Source: Candidatus Bipolaricaulota bacterium (GTDB taxonomy: Bacteria > Bipolaricaulota > Bipolaricaulia > UBA7950 > UBA9294). Taken from it: a stretch of 42,405 nucleotides of DNA. Of this stretch, positions 1-9,743 are shown piece by piece. A model generated the notes under the pieces. That model did not search any database. It saw only the letters and a list, made by a program, of their open reading frames with translations, and had not been told where the DNA came from. The position numbers and the translations under genes are program-made. The stretch covers positions 1 through 42,405 of the forward strand of contig JAGGSO010000030.1 of assembly GCA_021159055.1 (NCBI GenBank), read 5' to 3'. Position 1 is the stretch's first letter. Each line of letters opens with the position of its first letter.

Positions 1-10
1 GGAGGTCAGT

Positions 11-1078
11 ATGCACAATCGACTTTTCACCCCCGGCCCGACCGAGGTCCGGCCGGAGATTCTGAAGGAGCTTTCCACTCCCCAAGTCCATCACCGCTCG
101 CCCGAGTTCTCGGCCCTCTATGCCGAGATCCAGCCGAAGCTGCAGAAGCTTCTCTACACCCAGAACCCGGTCTTTCTGTTCACCTCGTCCTCAACCGGCG
201 CGATGGAGGCGGCGGTGACGAACCTGGTCGCCAAGCGCTGCCTGAACCTGGTGAACGGCGCGTTCTCCAAGCGCTGGCACGATATCACCGTCGGAAACGG
301 CGTCCCGTGTGATGCGTTCGAGATCGAGTGGAACATCGCGATCAAGCCGGAGATGGTGGACGAACAACTGAAGACCGGCAAGTACGACGCGGTCACCCTC
401 GTCCTCAACGAGACCTCGACCGGGATGATGAACCCGGTGGCCGAGATCGCGGAAGTGGTGAAGCAATATCCCGACGTGTTCCTGCTCGTCGACGCGGTGA
501 GCGGGATGGCCGGGGTGAAGATCGAGACCGATGCGTGGGGGATAGATTTCGTCCTCGCCGGGGTGCAGAAGGCGTTTGCCCTCCCGGCCGGGCTCACCGT
601 CGCCGCGGTATCCGAGCGGGCACTCGAGCGGGCGAAGACCGTCCCGCCGCGCAGCTACTACTTCAACTTGAACAACATGTACAAGTACCACCAGAAAAAC
701 CAGACCCCGTCCACGCCGGCGATCCCGCACCTCTTCGCCCTGAACGCCCAGCTCGACGCCTTCCTCGCCGAGGGGCTGGAGGAGCGGTTCGCCCGCCACG
801 AGCGGATGGCGAAGATCGTGCAGGACTGGGCGAAGAAGTACTTCGACATCTACCCGGAGGAGGGGTACTGGTCGAAGACCCTCACCTGCGTGAAGAACAC
901 GCGCGGGATCTCGGTGAAGGACCTGATCGACCGGTTGGTGCACGACTACCACGTGCGCATCTCGAACGGCTACGGCGCGATCAAGGAAAAGACGTTCCGC
1001 ATCGCCCACATGGGTGACACCCAGCCCGACGAGATCCGCGGGCTGCTCGCGGCGATCGAGGAAGTCCTCGGACTGTAA
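11..1078 (+). CDS. Class V PLP aminotransferase (serine-pyruvate / alanine-glyoxylate type)
   Basis: Predicted soluble PLP-dependent aminotransferase of 355 residues, a usual length for this class V branch. Visible are the N-terminal FTPGPTEV segment, Asp161 in VDAVSG that would contact the PLP ring nitrogen, and the Schiff-base Lys187 in AGVQKAF. The start is fixed by GGAGGT at 1-6, five bases before ATG. It lies 11 bp ahead of serA, so it probably supplies the transamination step of phosphorylated serine synthesis or couples serine with glyoxylate or pyruvate. The sequence looks closer to the serine-pyruvate/alanine-glyoxylate branch than to classical SerC, so the exact amino donor and acceptor stay open. 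Family call is firm; substrate is inference. Confidence 0.88.
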   Translation: MHNRLFTPGPTEVRPEILKELSTPQVHHRSPEFSALYAEIQPKLQKLLYTQNPVFLFTSSSTGAMEAAVTNLVAKRCLNLVNGAFSKRWHDITVGNGVPCDAFEIEWNIAIKPEMVDEQLKTGKYDAVTLVLNETSTGMMNPVAEIAEVVKQYPDVFLLVDAVSGMAGVKIETDAWGIDFVLAGVQKAFALPAGLTVAAVSERALERAKTVPPRSYYFNLNNMYKYHQKNQTPSTPAIPHLFALNAQLDAFLAEGLEERFARHERMAKIVQDWAKKYFDIYPEEGYWSKTLTCVKNTRGISVKDLIDRLVHDYHVRISNGYGAIKEKTFRIAHMGDTQPDEIRGLLAAIEEVLGL

Positions 1079-1089
1079 AGGAGGGAAAG

Positions 1090-2010
1090 ATGGCGTTTCG
1101 TGTGCTTGTTTCCGATCCGCTCGCGAAAGACGCGGTGGAGGAGATGAAGGGTGCGGGGCTGGCGGTCGACGTGAAGACCGACATGTCCCCGGAGGAGCTC
1201 ATCGCGACGATCCCGGATTACGCGGCGATCGTGGTGCGGAGCGCAACCAAGGTGCGCAAGGAAGTGATCGACGCGGCGACGAACCTGAAACTGATCGTCC
1301 GCGCCGGGGTCGGGCTCGACAATATCGACGTCGACTACGCCAAGTCCAAGGGGATCGAGGTGCGGAACACCCCCGGCGCGAGCACGAACTCGGTCGCCGA
1401 GCTAGCGCTCGGCCACATCCTGTCGCTCGCCCGCCACATCGGGCGCGGCACCGTCTCTCTCAGAGCCGGCAAGTGGGAGAAGAAGGCGCTCAAGGGGGTG
1501 GAGATCACGGGGAAGACCCTTGGGATCGTGGGAATCGGCCGGATCGGTCAGGCCCTCGCCAAGAAAGCGCACGCCCTCGGGATGAGCGTGATCGCGTTCG
1601 ACAAGTTCGTGAGCGAGTCACCGCTTCCCGAGATCGTGACGATGGTCCCGTTTGCGGAGCTCCTGGCAAGAAGCGATTTCATCTCGCTTCACATCCCGTT
1701 CGACCCCAACGAGGGCGCGACGATCGGGAAGAACGAGTTCGAGATGATGAAGGACGGTGTCCGGATCGTGAACTGCGCCCGCGGCGGGGTGATCGACGAG
1801 GACGCGCTGGCGGATGCGCTCGCAAGCGGGAAGGTGGCCGGGGCGGCGCTCGACGTGTTCGCGACCGAGCCGCCGGACGTGAACTCCCCGCTGTTCAGAC
1901 AGGAGAACCTGTCCCTCACCCCGCACATCGGGGCATCGACCGTGGAGGCCCAGGCCCGGGTCGGGAGCGAGGCGGCGAAGATCGTGATCGAGTTCGCAAA
2001 ATCAGCCTAG
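1090..2010 (+). CDS. serA: D-3-phosphoglycerate dehydrogenase, short form
   Basis: Oxidises 3-phosphoglycerate to 3-phosphohydroxypyruvate with NAD, the first step of serine synthesis. The 306-residue protein has the D-isomer-specific 2-hydroxyacid dehydrogenase layout: substrate domain at both ends and a Rossmann domain with GIGRIG at about 148-153. Catalytic residues are visible as Arg231 in CARGG, Glu260 in DVFATEPP and His279 in TPHIG. It lacks the C-terminal ASB/ACT regulatory domains of long SerA, so serine feedback through an ACT domain is not expected. GGAGGG sits just before the ATG. The neighbouring aminotransferase and DUF1015 gene support a serine operon. Another 2-hydroxyacid substrate is possible but less likely. 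Confidence 0.9.
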   Translation: MAFRVLVSDPLAKDAVEEMKGAGLAVDVKTDMSPEELIATIPDYAAIVVRSATKVRKEVIDAATNLKLIVRAGVGLDNIDVDYAKSKGIEVRNTPGASTNSVAELALGHILSLARHIGRGTVSLRAGKWEKKALKGVEITGKTLGIVGIGRIGQALAKKAHALGMSVIAFDKFVSESPLPEIVTMVPFAELLARSDFISLHIPFDPNEGATIGKNEFEMMKDGVRIVNCARGGVIDEDALADALASGKVAGAALDVFATEPPDVNSPLFRQENLSLTPHIGASTVEAQARVGSEAAKIVIEFAKSA

Positions 2011-2018
2011 GAGGAGCG

Positions 2019-3313
<1,295 letters not shown>

Positions 3314-3317
<4 letters not shown>

Positions 3318-3530
3318 ACCTCCGCGATCTGGCCCGGTCGCGGAGATCGGTGCGCCGGTTCCGGACCGGGCCGGTATCGGATGATGCGATCCGCCGGATC
3401 ATCGCCGCCGGTCGCCTCGCCCCGTCGGGGGCGAACCACCAGCCATGGCGGTTCGTGGTGGTGGACGATCCGGGGACGCCACGGCGGTCGATCGAGGAGA
3501 TCGCGTTCCGCAACGGTTCGGGGATCCGCT
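3314..3530 (+). pseudogene. Truncated nitroreductase-family gene (N-terminal part only)
   Basis: A GTG at 3314 overlaps the DUF1015 stop by four bases (GTGA) and opens a frame whose first 70 or so residues match the N-terminus of FMN-dependent nitroreductases: RSRRSVRRF for flavin phosphate binding, then LAPSGANHQPWRFVVVDDP. Family members normally run to about 170-220 residues. Here recognisable sequence ends near 3527 and the frame then reads antisense through the end of the convergent permease gene to a stop at 3608-3610. The C-terminal flavin-binding half is missing. The join with the permease stop codon looks like a deletion or rearrangement breakpoint. Confidence 0.7.
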
Positions 3531-4211
3531 CTAGTGGTGCTCCATCCGCGCTCCGGCCCCGAGCCCGGGGATGTGCACCTTCCGCTCGAGCAGGCGTAAG
3601 AGCTGGGTGACGATGAACACGAGCGCCAGGTAGAACAAGGCGACGACGATGAACACCTCGAAGTAGCGGAAGTTGCGCGCCGCGATCCGGTATCCCGTCC
3701 CCATCAGGTCGAGGACGGTGACCATGTACACGATCGAGGTGTACTTGAGCATGAGGATCAACTCGTTCGACCAAGACGGGATCACGATCCGGAGCGCCTG
3801 GGGGAGGATGACGTAGCGGATCGCCTGCGGAAGGCTCATCCCCACCGACCGGGCCGCCATCAGTTGTCCTCCCCGCACCGCCTGGATCGCGCCGCGGAAG
3901 TACTCGGCCTGGTAGGCGGCGGTGTTCAACCCCAGCGCAAGGATCCCGCTCAGGATCGGAGGTAAGGAGATCCCCCATGTCGGCAGGCCGAAGTAGACCA
4001 AGAACAATTGCACCAGGAGGGGAGTCCCGCGGAAGAACTGGATGTAGATTGCGGCTGGGAGGCTCAACCATCGGGAGCCGTACACCCGCGCCATGGCGAG
4101 GAAGAGCCCAAGTACGATCCCGATCGCGATGCAGATAACCGTGATCTCAATCGTGATCACGAGCCCATTTGCCAATTGAGGAAGCCAGTTCCACTCGAAC
4201 ACGAGCTCCAT
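3531..4211 (-). CDS. Polar amino acid ABC transporter permease (HisM/GlnP family), second copy
   Basis: Inner-membrane permease of 226 residues, typical for the polar amino acid class, with about five hydrophobic segments. The cytoplasmic coupling loop is clear as GGQLMAARSVGMSLPQAIRYVILPQALR, followed by IPSWSNELI. It is last in the operon, and its ATG shares one base with the ATPase stop codon (TGATG), which suggests translational coupling. It would pair with the other permease (4957-5697) around the ATPase dimer. Specificity cannot be read from sequence; glutamine, arginine, histidine or cystine type importers are all possible. Its stop codon sits right at the truncated nitroreductase join. 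Confidence 0.9.
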   Translation of the reverse strand: MELVFEWNWLPQLANGLVITIEITVICIAIGIVLGLFLAMARVYGSRWLSLPAAIYIQFFRGTPLLVQLFLVYFGLPTWGISLPPILSGILALGLNTAAYQAEYFRGAIQAVRGGQLMAARSVGMSLPQAIRYVILPQALRIVIPSWSNELILMLKYTSIVYMVTVLDLMGTGYRIAARNFRYFEVFIVVALFYLALVFIVTQLLRLLERKVHIPGLGAGARMEHH

Positions 4212-4960
4212 CAGGCCGTCTCCCCGTAAAGCTCGGTGATCTTGTGCAGGAACTCCCCGGTGCGGGCGTGCTTGGGCGCGTTGAACAGCTGATCGGGGGG
4301 GCCCTGCTCCACGATCACCCCGTGCTCCATGAAGATGATCTCGTCGGCGACCGAGCGGGCGAACCCCATCTCGTGCGAGACGACGAGCATCGTCATCCCC
4401 TCCTTGGCCAGCTCGATCATCACCGTAAGGACCTCCCCGATCAGCTCGGGGTCGAGGGCGCTCGTCGGCTCGTCGAACAGGATCAGCTTGGGGGACATGG
4501 CAAGGGCACGGGCGATGGAGACGCGCTGTTGCTGCCCGCCGGAGAGCTGCGCCGGGTAGGCATCGGCCTTGTCCGCCAGTCCGACGCGGGCGAGCTCCTC
4601 CATCGCCAGCTTGGTCGCCGCATCCTTTTTCATCCCCTTCACCTTCATCGGCCCGAGGCGCACGTTCCCCAGCGCAGTCAGATGGGCGAACAGGTTGAAG
4701 TCCTGAAAGACAAATCCCATCTGCGCCCGCAGCTTGTTGATGTTCGACTTGGGATGGGTCACGTCCTCCCCGTCGAGCAGTACTCGCCCCTTGTCCGGCG
4801 GGGTCAGCCGGTTGATGCAGCGCAACAGGGTCGACTTTCCCGTCCCGGACGGGCCGATCACTACTTTGGTCTCACCCTTCTCCAACGAGAACGAGACTCC
4901 CTTCAGCACCTCTTCTTTTCCGTATTTCTTGTGGATGTCTTCCACGACCAGTAGACTCAT
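4211..4960 (-). CDS. Polar amino acid ABC transporter ATP-binding protein (GlnQ/HisP family)
   Basis: Cytoplasmic ATPase of 249 residues that powers amino acid import. All motifs are present: Walker A GPSGTGKST, Q-loop VFQDFNLF, signature LSGGQQQR, Walker B LILFDEPTSALD and the switch His in VVSHEMGFA. The start is the ATG at 4960 (MSLLVVEDI), which overlaps the upstream permease by four bases (ATGA); a longer in-frame reading exists but runs through the permease gene. Length and motif spacing match GlnQ/HisP. Gene order binding protein, permease, ATPase, permease makes this a complete importer. Confidence 0.94.
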   Translation of the reverse strand: MSLLVVEDIHKKYGKEEVLKGVSFSLEKGETKVVIGPSGTGKSTLLRCINRLTPPDKGRVLLDGEDVTHPKSNINKLRAQMGFVFQDFNLFAHLTALGNVRLGPMKVKGMKKDAATKLAMEELARVGLADKADAYPAQLSGGQQQRVSIARALAMSPKLILFDEPTSALDPELIGEVLTVMIELAKEGMTMLVVSHEMGFARSVADEIIFMEHGVIVEQGPPDQLFNAPKHARTGEFLHKITELYGETA

Positions 4961-5697
4961 AGCGTCCCTCCTCCCCGCGCCTCCAGCCCCGGGATGCGCA
5001 GCCTCTTCTCCAGCCAGCCGAGCCACCGGTTCCCGGTGTAGGTCAACACGAAGAATATCAGCGCCACGGTGATGTACGCGAGCATCGCCAGGTTGTAGTG
5101 ACGCACCATGATGAACCGTGCGTGGCGCAGGACCTCGTTCAACCCGACCGCATACGCCAGCGTGGTGTCCTTGACCACGGACGAGAACTCGTTCGACCAC
5201 GCGGGGATCGCAAGGCGAAACGCCTGGGGAAGGATGACATGGCGGATCGCCTGGGTCCGGCTCAATCCGACCGACCGCGCGGCCTGCATCTGCCCGTGGG
5301 GGAGCGCCTGGATCGCCCCGCGAAAGATCTGCGATTGATACGACGACGACCGGAATCCGAGCGCCAGTGTCGCGGCGAGGAACGGCGACAGGTTGATCCC
5401 GAACTCCGACAACCCGAAGTAAAACAGGATGAGCAAGACCAACGCCGGGATGCTGCGGAAGACCCACTCGTACCCCATGGCGAGGTAGCGGAGTCCACGC
5501 CCGCCGTAGACCTCGAGGAGCGCCACCACTGTCCCCACTACCAGCCCGACGGTGATGAGGGCGAGCAGAAGCTCGATGTTGAGGATGGTAGCACGCAGAA
5601 GATCGGGCAGACTACGGATGATGACGGATATTCCAGCGATTGGAGTCCCCCTTTCAGGAAATGGGGCCTCCCCCCGAGCGACAGGTGGAGGCCCCAA
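4957..5697 (-). CDS. Polar amino acid ABC transporter permease, first copy (start uncertain)
   Basis: Inner-membrane permease with the coupling loop HGQMQAARSVGLSRTQAIRHVILPQAFR and then IPAWSNEF. The frame opens at TTG 5697, but that codon lies inside a 9-bp hairpin, has no ribosome binding site and adds a proline-rich stretch unlike the family. A strong GAAAGGGGG sits downstream at about 5647-5655, yet no ATG, GTG or TTG follows at a proper distance; only ATC, ATA and CTG codons occur before the conserved region starting near SVIIRSLPDLL. So the true N-terminus is probably about 20-25 residues shorter, with a rare start codon or a sequencing error. Family assignment is secure; the paralogue at 3531-4211 is its partner. 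Confidence 0.85.
   Translation of the reverse strand: MGPPPVARGEAPFPERGTPIAGISVIIRSLPDLLRATILNIELLLALITVGLVVGTVVALLEVYGGRGLRYLAMGYEWVFRSIPALVLLILFYFGLSEFGINLSPFLAATLALGFRSSSYQSQIFRGAIQALPHGQMQAARSVGLSRTQAIRHVILPQAFRLAIPAWSNEFSSVVKDTTLAYAVGLNEVLRHARFIMVRHYNLAMLAYITVALIFFVLTYTGNRWLGWLEKRLRIPGLEARGGGTL
5663..5695 (-). other. Hairpin between binding-protein and permease genes
   Basis: GGGGCCTCC (5663-5671) and GGAGGCCCC (5687-5695) form a perfect 9-bp stem with a 15-base loop, 14 bp after the binding-protein stop on the minus strand. No U run follows. Hairpins in this position are known to stabilise the upstream message or partly attenuate, giving more binding protein than permease. Role here is inference. 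Confidence 0.6.
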
Positions 5698-5709
5698 TGT
5701 AATCCGGTT

Positions 5710-6636
5710 TTACTTATTCGCCTCTTCTGCAAACGCGGCCGCGAACTTCTCCACGTCGGCCAGGGTCTGGGCGTTGAGGAGAAGGTCCTTCGTCTTCAGC
5801 CACGCCGCCTCGATCTTGTCCGAGGACGGGCCGAAGTAGGCCTTCATCAAGTTGTCCCACACGCTTCCCGGAACGACGGTGAGGTCGTACTTGCCGGTCG
5901 GGTTCTTCCGCGCAGTCAATCCGAGCTTCTCCATCCCCTCGTTAAGTTTGGGGAGGATCCCCTTGGGGTCGTCCTTGGCGACCAGGAATCCGAAGTACTC
6001 GTAGGTGTTGATGATCCCAGCGATCGTCAGCTTCGTCGGATAGGCGGCGAGGGACGCGCGCGACGCTGGCTGGTCCTGGATTACCGCATCGACACGGCCG
6101 TTGACCAGGTCGAGGATCGCCATCGGATAGGTCTCGTACCCCTTCTGCTTGACCGGGAAGCCGTTGTCGATCAGGTTGTCCTTGATCCAATCGAATCCGG
6201 TCGTCCCGTTCTGGGCACCGATCGCCTTGGTCGGGCCCTTCCCGGCGAGGGCGGTGACGATGTTCAGTCCGGAGTCCTTGCGGATCACCACCGCCTGGTT
6301 CGAAAGGTAATACGGGTTCGAGAAAGTGACCGTCTTGGCCCGCTCCTCGGTGATGGTGAACCCGGATGCGCCGATGTCGGCTTTCCCAGCCTTGACCGCC
6401 GGGATGATGGAGTCAAACGCGATGTTCTGGATCTGAATGTCGAATCCCTCCACCACCGCGATCGCCCGCATCACGTCGAGGTCGAACCCGAAGTACTGTC
6501 CGTCCGCGGTCACCATCTCGAACGGATCCCACGGGATATCGGAAGCGACGACGTACTTGTCCTTCGCGATCGCCATCCCACCGAACACCAATCCCACTAC
6601 AGCGAGAAGAAGCAGCCCTACTAGAAACTTCTTCAT
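5710..6636 (-). CDS. Periplasmic polar amino acid-binding protein
   Basis: Solute receptor of the amino acid importer, 308 residues, SBP family 3. A Sec signal peptide covers about residues 1-24 (MKKFL, hydrophobic core, MAIA before KDKY); there is no lipobox cysteine, so it should be freely periplasmic, which implies an outer membrane. Family landmarks are WDPFEMV and YFGFDLDVMRAIA near the start, then GKADIGASGFTITEERAKTVTFS. AAGGAGGTG precedes the ATG, and a good sigma-70 promoter lies at 6661-6690. First gene of the four-gene operon. The ligand cannot be told from sequence. Confidence 0.92.
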   Translation of the reverse strand: MKKFLVGLLLLAVVGLVFGGMAIAKDKYVVASDIPWDPFEMVTADGQYFGFDLDVMRAIAVVEGFDIQIQNIAFDSIIPAVKAGKADIGASGFTITEERAKTVTFSNPYYLSNQAVVIRKDSGLNIVTALAGKGPTKAIGAQNGTTGFDWIKDNLIDNGFPVKQKGYETYPMAILDLVNGRVDAVIQDQPASRASLAAYPTKLTIAGIINTYEYFGFLVAKDDPKGILPKLNEGMEKLGLTARKNPTGKYDLTVVPGSVWDNLMKAYFGPSSDKIEAAWLKTKDLLLNAQTLADVEKFAAAFAEEANK

Positions 6637-6660
6637 AACGCAAACACCTCCTTAGAAATC

Positions 6661-6690
6661 ACTATACCACTGTTGCGGACCGGGAGTCAA
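6661..6690 (-). promoter_or_regulatory. Sigma-70 type promoter for the amino acid transporter operon
   Basis: On the minus strand TTGACT (6690-6685), an 18-base spacer and TATAGT (6666-6661) stand about 25 bases before the ATG of the binding protein, with the ribosome binding site between. It starts just outside the 3' end of the C69 peptidase gene. Confidence 0.7.
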
Positions 6691-6696
6691 GTAGCC

Positions 6697-8157
6697 CTAA
6701 TAGGCCCCGTGTGCTTCACCGGCCATCTTGGTCAATAGCTTTTCCTGCACGGCGTGAGCTTGATCCAACGCCCGAAGGGCGAGCCCGTCCGAGTAAGCGG
6801 TGAGAAATTTCATCGCCAGGTCGGGATCATCAGTGTATAGCTGCATCGCCGTCTCTTCTACCGCGGGCTGGAGCGCAAACTCACCCGCCTCAAATGTTTG
6901 CCATACTGTTTTCACCTCCTTTCCCAGCTTGGGAAGATCGGTGAACGCCAGGGTGGTTACCGTGCGGAACGTCCAATAAGCGGACTTGTCGTCGTAGTGG
7001 TCGGTTCCGAGCTGATAAGCGGAGGGAACCTCGGTTATCCCCGAATAATAAGGGATGTAGACGCTCGTCACTGGCGCGGACATGGCGATCCATGCCACTC
7101 CGCCGATCGGATTCGGCAACCAGGATCGCAACTGAAGCACATGCGATTCCAGGGTATTGGAGATCCCGATCGCTCGCTGCCCCTTCCCCGTCGAGGTATC
7201 GGGGTCGTACGGCGTCCCTTGGTAGCGGTACCGCAGCAGGGACATGACCGTTTTCGGATCGATCTTCTCATCCGGTGTCAGGAACAACGGATACCACTTA
7301 GCCTCTGGATCAGGATTGCTCGATGGGGTGAGGAAGTGCTCCGCCCCCCACACCCGGCGGTAATTCCGCTCGGCCGGATCAGCAGCGGTCCCATATGCCT
7401 TGGCGAAGTTGAACGGTTCACCACTCGTCGGGTCGTATAGCCCGTGCTCCTCCGCGAACGTGATGAGGTCGGGTGCCCCCTTGAAGTTGGCGGTGTCCTC
7501 CAGGTTTACCTCCCCGATCCGGAGCTCGTTCGGCTCCAGCACGTAGGAATCGTCCGGCACCCGGACGGCCACCCAGTGGTGTCCGCCGCCGACCTCGAGC
7601 AGCCAGGCCTCATCCGGATCACCGATCGCCATCCCAAACGCTTCACTCGCCCCGTACTCCTCTACAAGATGCCCGACGAGCTCGACCCCCTCCGCCGCTG
7701 TCTTGGCCTGTTGGAGGACGAGGGCGGTGACGATGTTCTCTCCTACTCCGGTATCGACCAATGGGTCGGCCAGCTTCGCTTTCTCGTTCTGCTTAGCGCT
7801 CTCTGTCGCACTCACCCCCACCTGGTATTCGTTTATCCCCCCTTCGTTGAACCGGCCCTGGGATGGATCCCAGTCCTGAAGGGAGATATACCCGTAAGTA
7901 ACCGGGGGAAGCGGCATGGAGAATCCGGTCGCCGATTCGATCGTCTCACCGGGCTTATGATCCGCCTTTGGCACAACTATGATGTGCTTAGCCCAATTCC
8001 CCGGGAAGTCCTCGTTCCGGGCGATCAGCACCGATCCATCGGAAGTCGCTGATTTGCCCACTATCAGCATGGTGCATCCGTAGCCGGAAGCTGTTCCCAA
8101 AGCGGCAGCAACGACCAACGCCACCACAAAAGTTAAAACTAGTCTTACTTTTTGCAT
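6697..8157 (-). CDS. Secreted C69-family dipeptidase
   Basis: Ntn-hydrolase peptidase of 486 residues that would cleave dipeptides or remove N-terminal amino acids in the periplasm. Residues 1-27 form a signal or pro-segment, and cleavage before Cys28 in GYGCTMLIVGKSATSDGSV would expose the catalytic N-terminal cysteine. ARNEDF follows as expected for the PepD/C69 family. Other family-like stretches are GVSATES, ALVLQQAKTAAEG and EAWLLEVGGGHHWVAVRVPDD. GGAGGAG precedes the ATG. It lies directly upstream of, and in the same direction as, the amino acid importer, so released amino acids could be taken up next door; that link is inference. Confidence 0.88.
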   Translation of the reverse strand: MQKVRLVLTFVVALVVAAALGTASGYGCTMLIVGKSATSDGSVLIARNEDFPGNWAKHIIVVPKADHKPGETIESATGFSMPLPPVTYGYISLQDWDPSQGRFNEGGINEYQVGVSATESAKQNEKAKLADPLVDTGVGENIVTALVLQQAKTAAEGVELVGHLVEEYGASEAFGMAIGDPDEAWLLEVGGGHHWVAVRVPDDSYVLEPNELRIGEVNLEDTANFKGAPDLITFAEEHGLYDPTSGEPFNFAKAYGTAADPAERNYRRVWGAEHFLTPSSNPDPEAKWYPLFLTPDEKIDPKTVMSLLRYRYQGTPYDPDTSTGKGQRAIGISNTLESHVLQLRSWLPNPIGGVAWIAMSAPVTSVYIPYYSGITEVPSAYQLGTDHYDDKSAYWTFRTVTTLAFTDLPKLGKEVKTVWQTFEAGEFALQPAVEETAMQLYTDDPDLAMKFLTAYSDGLALRALDQAHAVQEKLLTKMAGEAHGAY

Positions 8158-8544
8158 TTACTCCTCCGTAATGAAACTGTAGTCTGGAAGTATTTACATT
8201 GAACCGCGCGCGGGCAACGCCCCGACTACAAACGCATCTGTGCAGAGGGAAAATGGAAGACTGGCTCGGACAGAGATGCGGTACGGGACGCTACCCGTCC
8301 GTACGTCTGCGGTGAGGATGATGAAACTTCTGATATCGAGCCATAACACTCATAACATACGATGTTTCGAGCTGGTTGTCAAGTCATCCGAACGCGGCCT
8401 CGGACTTTCTGCGGAGCGAGTTTGCGATTCGACACCTGTCCGTTTCCCGGTGGACAAAGTAACTCCCACCCCTCCCCGTATTTCCTCTTCTCCTGTGCGG
8501 ACACCTGCTAGCCTTATGGCGAATAAACGGAGGAGGAGGTCGCA
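8158..8544 (+). other. 387-bp divergent intergenic region with one hairpin
   Basis: No convincing gene. It separates the minus-strand peptidase from the plus-strand beta-rich protein, so it should hold promoters for both. The clearest structure is an inverted repeat at 8281-8304 (GTACGG with CCGTAC, extended inward by ACG/CGT around one bulged base). A weak minus-strand promoter (TTCAAT, 16 bases, TACAGT) may lie near 8180-8205. A 109-codon open frame at 8240-8569 has low-complexity composition and overlaps the next gene; I do not accept it. Confidence 0.5.
8506..8514 (+). promoter_or_regulatory. Extended -10 promoter candidate (TGCTAGCCT)
   Basis: TGCTAGCCT has the TGn-TAnnnT shape of an extended -10 box and lies 39 bases before the ATG at 8545. 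The same ten bases, TGCTAGCCTT, occur 38 bases before apbE (17053-17062). No clear -35 box is visible. It would drive the beta-rich protein and sigma factor genes. Confidence 0.4.
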
Positions 8545-9741
8545 ATGCGACGGATGGACTATAGAATAATCGCGCTTATTCTGGTTCTGCCCCTATTTAC
8601 GTGGGTATGGGGCTTTAGCGAATGCGCGGATTGCACCACTACCAGCAACTTTACCGGGACGGTTGGGGTGGAGTTCACCTTCGTTCCGGTCCCGCCCACA
8701 TCCTACGACATCACCACGGATGTATCGGCATCGTTCACCATCGCCGGGTTCTCCATCGGGATGCAGACCGCGTTCGACCTGGCCGGCTTCCAATCGCTGG
8801 GAGTCGATTCCTCTCTTGATCTGGGGGCGTTTGGGATCGGGGAAGAGATATTGTTTGACCCCTACTTCAGCTGGAACGACTTCTCTCTCACCGGACAGGT
8901 TGTTGGGGTGGAGCTTGGACTTGACCTGATACTCGCCAATATCGGGACGGTCCAAACCCCGAGCTACAGCATGGGGGCAGTCCTTTCGGTGAGCAGCGGA
9001 CTGATCGACGGCTTTTCCATCACCGCCCTCACCGGGTTCGGCGCAACCGACCTCGTGAACGCTCTGGACGGGGTGGAAGCTCCGTTCTCACATGACCTCC
9101 TCTATCTGTACAATCATCTTGCCGATCTCGCTGCGAACTCCCCCACGGTTTGGCGGGTGACGATCGTCCCTGGGTTCTACTTCGAGGAGGAGCTCGTCCG
9201 GCTCGAAGTCGACACCTGTGGATTGATCGCAAGCAGCACCACCTGGCTCGATACGAGCGGATTCTCCCAGGAGATCGCCGAACTCGGCTATCGGTTGACC
9301 GAGCCGAGTATGGCATTCCTTACCGCGGTCACGATAGACAGCTCATTCTCCTTAAGTGGGCTCGACTTCATCCTTGACGTTCAGATCGACCCGGTCCGGT
9401 TCACCTCCAAGACGAGCTTCGCCGCTCCGAACCCGCCGCTTTCGATCCCGGTGGTGTTCGACACCCAAGGGTTCGCGCTCTCCTTCGACTTTTCCGGTGT
9501 TCTCATAACCTCGGAGACCGACTTCGATTACAGCTTTATGTTCTCCCGCGAGCTGATCGGAATCGAGACCACGATCGATCCGGTCACTTTCACGAGCCTG
9601 ACCGAATTCGACTTGACCGGATTCGCCGGGGAATGGATCGAGGCGAGTGTAAAGTTCTCCGGGATCACCCTCTCCACTGCCGTTGACTTCGATTTCACTG
9701 GGATCACCCGGGCGAGCTTCGGGTTCTCCCTCACCTTCTAG
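8545..9741 (+). CDS. Secreted beta-rich protein, putative outer-membrane barrel
   Basis: 398 residues of a family I do not recognise. A signal peptide covers about residues 1-23 (RRMDYR, hydrophobic core, WVWG), followed by CADC. The rest is a long series of short alternating polar and hydrophobic stretches, many of the form FDLAGF, FSLTG, FDFSG and FDFTGI, and the chain ends in a hydrophobic-aromatic strand GFSLTF. This pattern and terminal Phe fit an outer-membrane beta-barrel or a secreted beta-solenoid. Internal FD-T/S-G spacing suggests repeats of roughly 20-25 residues. GGAGGAGG precedes the ATG. Only two bases separate it from the sigma factor gene, so the two are surely co-transcribed. 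Confidence 0.75.
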   Translation: MRRMDYRIIALILVLPLFTWVWGFSECADCTTTSNFTGTVGVEFTFVPVPPTSYDITTDVSASFTIAGFSIGMQTAFDLAGFQSLGVDSSLDLGAFGIGEEILFDPYFSWNDFSLTGQVVGVELGLDLILANIGTVQTPSYSMGAVLSVSSGLIDGFSITALTGFGATDLVNALDGVEAPFSHDLLYLYNHLADLAANSPTVWRVTIVPGFYFEEELVRLEVDTCGLIASSTTWLDTSGFSQEIAELGYRLTEPSMAFLTAVTIDSSFSLSGLDFILDVQIDPVRFTSKTSFAAPNPPLSIPVVFDTQGFALSFDFSGVLITSETDFDYSFMFSRELIGIETTIDPVTFTSLTEFDLTGFAGEWIEASVKFSGITLSTAVDFDFTGITRASFGFSLTF

Positions 9742-9743
9742 CG

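Noticed and set aside
191-1009. 272-codon frame antisense to the class V aminotransferase, and a similar plus-strand frame at 328-1017
   Set aside because: Both lie wholly in other frames of a clear enzyme gene and have no family-like features.
8240-8569. 109-codon frame in the intergenic region
   Set aside because: No ribosome site, unlike codon use, and it runs into the well-supported gene at 8545.
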